DNA from: Caprella mutica
Lineage: Eukaryota; Arthropoda; Malacostraca; Amphipoda; Caprellidae
Direction: 5' to 3'
Assembly: GCA_947561585.1 (NCBI GenBank)
Contig: CANNZV010003154.1
Coordinates: forward strand, 1-64,000
Length of the DNA stretch: 64,000 nucleotides
The first letter of the stretch is position 1, and the number at the start of each line of letters is the position of its first letter. Below are positions 58,872 through 64,000 of the stretch, piece by piece. The notes beneath the pieces are model-generated. The model did no database searches. It saw nothing but the letters and a program-made list of their open reading frames with translations, and was not told the origin of the DNA. Position numbers and translations under genes: made by a program.

Positions 58872-59425
58872 GTGGGCTGGATGTATGGGAGAGACAGCGT
58901 GGGCATGAGTATGTATGGGGGGTGAATGATTTAGCTTTAAGTAGGAATATAGGTAGGGGGGTAATAGATTTAACATGTAGGTATGAGGGATGTGGGAAGG
59001 TATGTAAGTCGAAGGGGGGATTAACGGTACACCAGAAGCGGATGCATAGGGCAGCGGAGGAAAGGGTGACGTTTGTATGTGGGAGGTGTGGGGTAGTATT
59101 GCAGACGAAGGGAGCTAGGAAAAATCATGAGGTTAGTTGTACGGGGGGCGCTGGTAGGGGTTTAGGTTTAGGTAGGAGGGAATGTGGGGGTTGTGAGGTG
59201 GAGGTATCTAGGAGTAATTACGCTAGGCATGTTAGGGGAAGTAGGGGTGTGGGTGAAGATGGGAGGATAGTAGTAGCGGGTGCCGCAGCTGGAACCAGGG
59301 GGAGGGTGGCGGTGTGCAGAGTCTGTAAGCGAACGCTGTCTTATGCCAACATGGCCAGGCACCAGGAGAGATGTCGGGTTTGCGACCCGGGAGGGGAGCC
59401 AGACCCCGTTGGGGGTGTCGGTTGA
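58872..59425 (+). pseudogene. C2H2 zinc-finger tail of the plus-strand non-LTR ORF
   Basis: Open on the plus strand from the CR1 target duplication, reading VWERQRGHEYVWG and then a Cys2His2 finger with CGKVCKSKGGLTVHQKRMH. Two further Cys/His clusters follow (FVCGRCGVVLQTKGARKNHE and CRVCKRTLSYANMARHQERC), ending at TGA near 59425. Some non-LTR families carry such fingers after the polymerase. Its position directly beyond the CR1 insertion, on the same strand and with the same G-rich, C-poor codon use as the 15-16-kb piece, makes it the C-terminus of that element. The direct join is off by one base, so a small lesion exists. Confidence 0.7.
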
Positions 59426-61082
59426 ATTGGAATTGGATCACATTCATGTAATTAGCTATATTTTGAATTTTTTCAAGTATTTCTTCCAGTCTACAACATT
59501 GCACAAACATTCTTAGCCATCTTCTTTATTTGAACAAGTACTCCCACTTCTACACTTCTAGGACAATCCTCAGAAGTGACAAGGTCAACGAAGCTACTAT
59601 TCACAACATGGTGCAATGTCGATTTGCAACTTTTAAAAGCATAATGATATCAGAATTGGGTTTCCCTGTACGATGGTTTAACCCTGTCATTTTAGACCTA
59701 ATATTTTCGAATTTATTAAAAAGAACCGAATAATAAGATTATATAACTATAATTAATAAAAAAGCAAATGATAAACATGTATAGTGATGTTTGATATGTT
59801 TAACTATAAATTTCACAGAAAAAGATCGACTTATTAATGACTTTAAATTCACCCTGATATACAATTTCATATTGCGACCTATTATGTGTGTGGAATGTGT
59901 ATGTTTTTAGTTGAAAGTGAAGAAATACACATATATATAGAGAGTAATATTAGGCATTAAAAACTGTTTCATGGCCTAAAAATAAATTTCTATAGTGCGC
60001 AATATTCGCCCCGCCATGCAAAATATGGTGGGGCGAATAGTTGCGCACGGAAAAACTGCGCTAAATAAATAATTAAAAAGTCTAGAACCTTGTAATATTA
60101 ACTGAGGCAACTAAAGTCAATGATCATCATGCAGTAAAAACTTCAGGTCATTATCTGGGATAGAAATATTTTTATGACAAATTTATTTTTTAGGGTAATT
60201 CGGTAAAAATGAATTTTCGACCAGATACTTTTGATATGGTCTTAAATGTGATGTATTTCAACTATGAATAAATGCCTGTGAGCTGTATTAATTTTATACA
60301 TTTTTTATTTGAGCCGGTCTATGATTATTTTTGTTATTGGGCTAGCACATTCATAGCCCTTTTAACGTGTGGTGCGCAAGATTCGCCCCGTGTGCTGCTG
60401 CGCGAGTTTCGCCCCTCCCGACCCTACCAGCATCCTACGGCCAATTTGGCTTACGGTGCTAGTGTACGTCCAAACCGGAACCCGTAATAACAAATCCGGT
60501 GTGGGAACACTCACCCACGACCGGACGGATGAACTTTCACCAGAACTATAAACCACCGTATGGCTGCCGTACACGGCGGTTCGCCAGCAGAGGCCGTAGC
60601 GTGTAATAGGGGCTTTACGTGTGTATGAATCCAGTATAAATCTCTGCATTTATAACATTAATTGAACTGACATCAGTGTCCATTATATTATTATATGGAA
60701 ATTGCCGTTATTTTTGACAGCACGCATTCAAAAGTTTAATATAATTTGTATTAAATTGTCGAATATGCAGACATAATTGTTGGCATTTTTCATAATATGG
60801 ATGAAATAAGAAGCTTGAAGAATTTGCTTGATGAAAGATTTTGAAGTCTTCTTCGTACGTTAATAATAATTGATTGTTCATTTATTTCTTTTTATATAGA
60901 ATGGAACTTAATAATTATATATGATATTGACAAATTTCCCTGAGAAAAATATAATGATAATTAATTGAAACTTTAGATCTTAGATTCACACTCATTTATT
61001 TTTACCGTTCACTTTTTTATAAATTATCTCTGATATATTTTGATTTTATTTCACCCACAATGAGATGCTAATATTGAAATAT
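59426..61082. other. Non-coding stretch with GTGCGCA hairpins
   Basis: AT-rich except for a GC-rich part at 60365-60600. It contains the hairpin at 59995-60048 and a related half-repeat at 60372-60410. Short open frames (59530-59733, 60362-60649 minus) show no recognisable domain. No gene asserted. Confidence 0.5.
59995..60048. repeat. 54-bp GTGCGCA-ended hairpin
   Basis: GTGCGCAATATTCGCCCCGC on the left faces an inverted GTGCGCAACTATTCGCCCCA on the right, with a very short A/T loop. Relatives sit at 60372-60410 (same-direction units with ATTCGCCCC) and at 1537-1602 and its duplicate 12149-12214. It looks like a collapsed terminus of another foldback-type family. Confidence 0.7.
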
Positions 61083-63185
61083 ATGCATTGAACTAGTGCT
61101 TAGTGATAATCACCCAGCAATAGGAATGCATTGAACTAGTGCTTAGTGATAATCACCCAGCAATAGGAATGCATTGAACTAGTGCTTAGTGATAATCACC
61201 CAGCAATAGGAATGCATTGAACAAGTGCTTAGTGATAATCACCCAGCAATAGGAATGCATTGAACTAGTGCTTAGTGATAATTACCCAGCAATAGGGATG
61301 CATTGAACTAGTGCTTATTGATAATCACCCAGCAAAAGGAATGCATTGAACTAGTGCTGAGTAATAATCGCCAAGCAATATGAATGCATTGAACTAGTGC
61401 TTAGTGATAATCACCCAGCAATAAGAATGTATTGAACTAGTGCTTAGTGATAATCACCCAGCAATAGGAATGCATTGAACTAGTGCTTAGTGATAATCAC
61501 CCAGCAATAGGAATGCATTGAACTAGTGCTTAGTGATAATCACCCAGCAATAGGAATGTATTGAAGTAGTGCTTAGTGATAATCACCCAGCAATAGGATG
61601 TATTGAACTAGTGCTTAGTGATAATCACCCAGCAATAGGAATGCAATGAACTAGTGCTTAGTGATAATCACCCAGCAATAGGAATGTATTGAAGTAGTGC
61701 TTAGTGATAATCACCCAGCAATAGGAATGCATTGAACTAGTGCTTAGTGATAATCACCCAGCAATAGGAATGCATTGAACTAGTGCTTAGTGATAATCAC
61801 CCAGCAATAGGAATGCATTGAACTAGTGCTTAGTGATAATCACCCAGCAATAGGAATAGCATTGAACTAGTGCTTAGTGATAATCACCCAGCAATAGGAA
61901 TGCATTGAACTAGTGCTTAGTGATAATCAGCCAGCAATAGGAATGCATTGAACTAGTGCTTAGTGATAATCACCCAGCAATAGGAATGCATTGAACTAGT
62001 GCTTAGTGATAATCACCCAGCAAAAGAGATGCATTGAACTAGTGCTTAGTGATAATCACCCAGCAATAGGAATGTATTGAACTAGTGCTTAGTGATAATC
62101 ACCCAGCAAAAGAGATGCATTGAACTAGTGCTTGATGATAATCACCCAACAATAGGAATGTATTGAACTAGTGCTTAATGATAATCACCCAGTAATGGGA
62201 ATGCATTGAACTAGTGCTTAGTGATAATCACCCAGCAAAAGAGATGCATTGAACTAGTGCTTAGTGATAATCACCCAGCAATAGGAATGCATTGAACTAG
62301 TGCTTAGTGATAATCACCCAGCAATAGGAATGCATTGAACTAGTGCTTAGTGATAATCACCCAGCAATAGGAATGCATTGAACTAGTGCTTAGTGATAAT
62401 CACCCAGCAATAGGATGTATTCAACTAGTGCTTAGTGATAATCACCCAGCAATAGGAATGCATTGAACTAGTGCTTAGTGATAATCACCCAGCAATAGGA
62501 ATGCATTGAACTAGTGCTTAGTGATAATCACCCAGCAATAGGAATGCATTGAACTAGTGCTTAGTGATAATCACCCAGCAATAGGAATGTATTGAACTAG
62601 TGCTTAGTGATAATCACCCAGCAATAGGAATGCATTGAACTAGTGCTTAGTGATAATCACCCAGCAATAGGAATGCATTGAACTAGTGCTTAGTGCTAAT
62701 CACCCAGCAATAGGAATGCATTGAACTATTGTTTAGTGATAATCACCCAGCAATAGGAATGCATTGAACTCGTGCTTAGTGATAATCACCCAGCAATAGG
62801 AATGTATTGAACTAGTGCTTAGTGATAATCACCCAGCAATAGGAATGCATTGAACTAGTGCTTAGTGATAATCAGCCAGCAATAGGAATGCATTGAACTA
62901 GTGCTTAGTGATAATCACCCAGCAATAGGAATGCATTGAACTAGTGCTTAGTGATAATCAGCCAGCAATATGAATGCATTGAACTAGTGCTTAGTGATAA
63001 TCAGCCAGCAATAGGAATGCATTGAACTAGTGCTTAGTGATAATCACCCAGCAATAGGAATGCATTGAACTAGTGCTTAGTGATAATCAGCCAGCAATAG
63101 GAATGCATTGAACTAGTACTAAGTGATAATCACCCAGCAATATGAATGCATTGAACTAGTGCTTAGTGATAATCACCCAGCAATA
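61083..63185. repeat. 43-bp satellite, about 49 copies
   Basis: The unit is 43 bp and contains ATGCATTGAACTAGTGCTTA, then GTGATAATCACCCAGCAAT. Copies are more than 90 percent alike. Recurrent variants (GTATTGAA, CAAAAGAGATG, AATCAGCC) are interspersed rather than blocked. No spacers, so not CRISPR. It ends at CAATAAAGTTG, after which ATACGTGGGAG occurs twice. Confidence 0.95.
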
Positions 63186-63371
63186 AAGTTGTTTAAATAC
63201 GTGGGAGTTGTTGAAATAAGTTGTTCATTAATACGTGGGAGAGATTGGAAAAGTGGACTGTTGATTCCGTAGGTTTGGCAGTAGCTAATCTGATGAATGA
63301 TAGAGCACGAGTTTGACTCTTTTCTGCGAGTACAAAGGTGCTAAAGTGCAGGTCCTTATACTTCACGGTAT

Positions 63372-63941
63372 TTGGTGTCCTGCGTACCTCAAGAATGTGC
63401 TGTGTTTACGGTAACCTGTGGTATGCAACGACTTATCACAGAGTTTTCCACTATCACCACATATGTATCACTCTTGTGTTCCCTGAAGCATTACATTTTG
63501 GTTCTCTTACTGATCGTCCCGTTGAAGCTGTTGCCTCTAGTGTCTATACCACACGATGTACAACTTTGCGATGCCCCGATATATCAGATTGATGCTCCTG
63601 ATGCGACTGGATCTTCTGTGGAAGAAGCTTTATTCAATTTTGGTGGTCTGCTTTTCATATTCATATGCTTCTGCGTACAATTGGAACTGGAATACAGGTT
63701 TATGCCAATGCATTATTTTTGCTACTATGAAGTATTGTTACCTCTGTGGTGTACCTATATTGTATTGTCATATTGTATATTGCACACCTGTAATGCTGCG
63801 TATATTACCAGTATTGCACCCTACCACTGGGATATGTACGGCAGGTTTATGCCGCTGCATAAATTTGCTACTATGAAGTATTGTTACCCCTATGATGTAA
63901 TTATATGTATTTTAATATTGTATGTTGCTAATGGTAGATAA
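63372..63941 (+). other. Unrecognised open frame, low coding confidence
   Basis: A frame of about 189 codons without an ATG at its start (first Met codon about 17 codons in). It reads as mainly hydrophobic and aromatic segments around a short acidic stretch (DAPDATGSSVEEA). A diverged 147-bp direct repeat (from 63694 and from 63841) lies in its second half, but a one-base indel puts the two copies out of register, which argues against strong coding constraint. I do not recognise it. Confidence 0.25.
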
Positions 63942-64000
63942 CAATTTGGTGAGGCGTGTTGACCCTGATGAGAACTATTTTGACGATGTCATAGTGGATA
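63931..64000 (+). other. Possible start of an ORF running off the window
   Basis: From an ATG at 63931 the frame is open to the window end, with an acidic, non-repetitive reading (VDPDENYFDDVIVD). Only 23 codons are visible, so this is a flag and not a gene call. Confidence 0.2.

Larger units (their letters stand above)
14413..59425 (+). mobile_element. Plus-strand APE-type non-LTR retrotransposon, host of all nested insertions
   Basis: The outermost element of the nest, present as four collinear pieces on the plus strand. They are 5' region plus endonuclease (14413-16589), reverse transcriptase fingers and palm (17459-18199), FADD box to thumb and C-terminal region (29318-29988), and a C2H2 zinc-finger tail (58872-59425). 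Pieces are separated by a Harbinger-like insert, an LTR element and a CR1-like element. Codon use is distinctive, rich in G and poor in C on the plus strand, across all four. Stops and frameshifts show it is dead. The exact 5' and 3' ends were not resolved; 14413 and 59425 are estimates from composition and reading frame. The clade is uncertain. Confidence 0.75.

Noticed and set aside
60500..60600. tRNA or Pol III box in the GC-rich patch (GGTTCGCC)
   Set aside because: Only a partial B-box-like word, no A box at the right distance and no cloverleaf.
60362..60649. GC-rich minus-strand frame as a host exon
   Set aside because: No domain, no splice context, and it overlaps GTGCGCA repeat sequence.

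Overview
This is a eukaryotic, AT-rich, gene-poor stretch, almost certainly from an arthropod or another invertebrate. The signs are satellite arrays, nested transposons, an env-bearing Gypsy/errantivirus-like element and non-LTR retrotransposons of invertebrate type. I recognise no host gene, rRNA, tRNA or CRISPR array. All reliable coding sequence belongs to transposable elements (TEs). I cannot name the species from the sequence.

1-13,922: a tandem macro-duplication with a period of 10,612 bp. Each unit is an 11-bp minisatellite followed by 3.15 kb of non-coding sequence, which carries a foldback-like element and a ~120-bp tandem repeat. A 6.6-kb satellite with a 32-bp monomer lies between the two units and has a ~1.4-kb higher-order structure. 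The unit copies are almost identical, so the duplication is recent or an assembly artefact.

14.4-59.4 kb: a set of nested insertions inside one plus-strand non-LTR retrotransposon, whose pieces lie at 14.4-16.6, 17.5-18.2, 29.3-30.0 and 58.9-59.4 kb. It was broken by (a) a PIF/Harbinger-like element (16590-17455); (b) a non-coding LTR element (18200-29313) that itself holds a foldback element (20888-21829) and a second, younger non-coding LTR element (22212-27862); and (c) a minus-strand CR1-like element (29989-58863). The CR1-like element was in turn split by an env-bearing Gypsy-like element (31385-43099) and by a 13.3-kb element with ~0.5-kb terminal inverted repeats and no visible transposase (44666-57983). 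That last element contains MITEs, foldback elements, two short minisatellites and a second array of the 32-bp satellite. Most joins are supported by target-site duplications (TSDs), and several by protein continuity.

The env-bearing element (LTRs, tRNA-Lys-type primer site, repeated leader, gag, pol, env, polypurine tract) is the only nearly complete autonomous element. Gag and Pol share a frame and are separated by one TGA. Pol has one further internal stop and env is broken in two, so this copy does not look competent.

59.4-64.0 kb: non-coding sequence with short GC-ended hairpins, a 43-bp satellite of about 49 copies (61083-63185), and a terminal stretch with unrecognised open frames running to the window edge.
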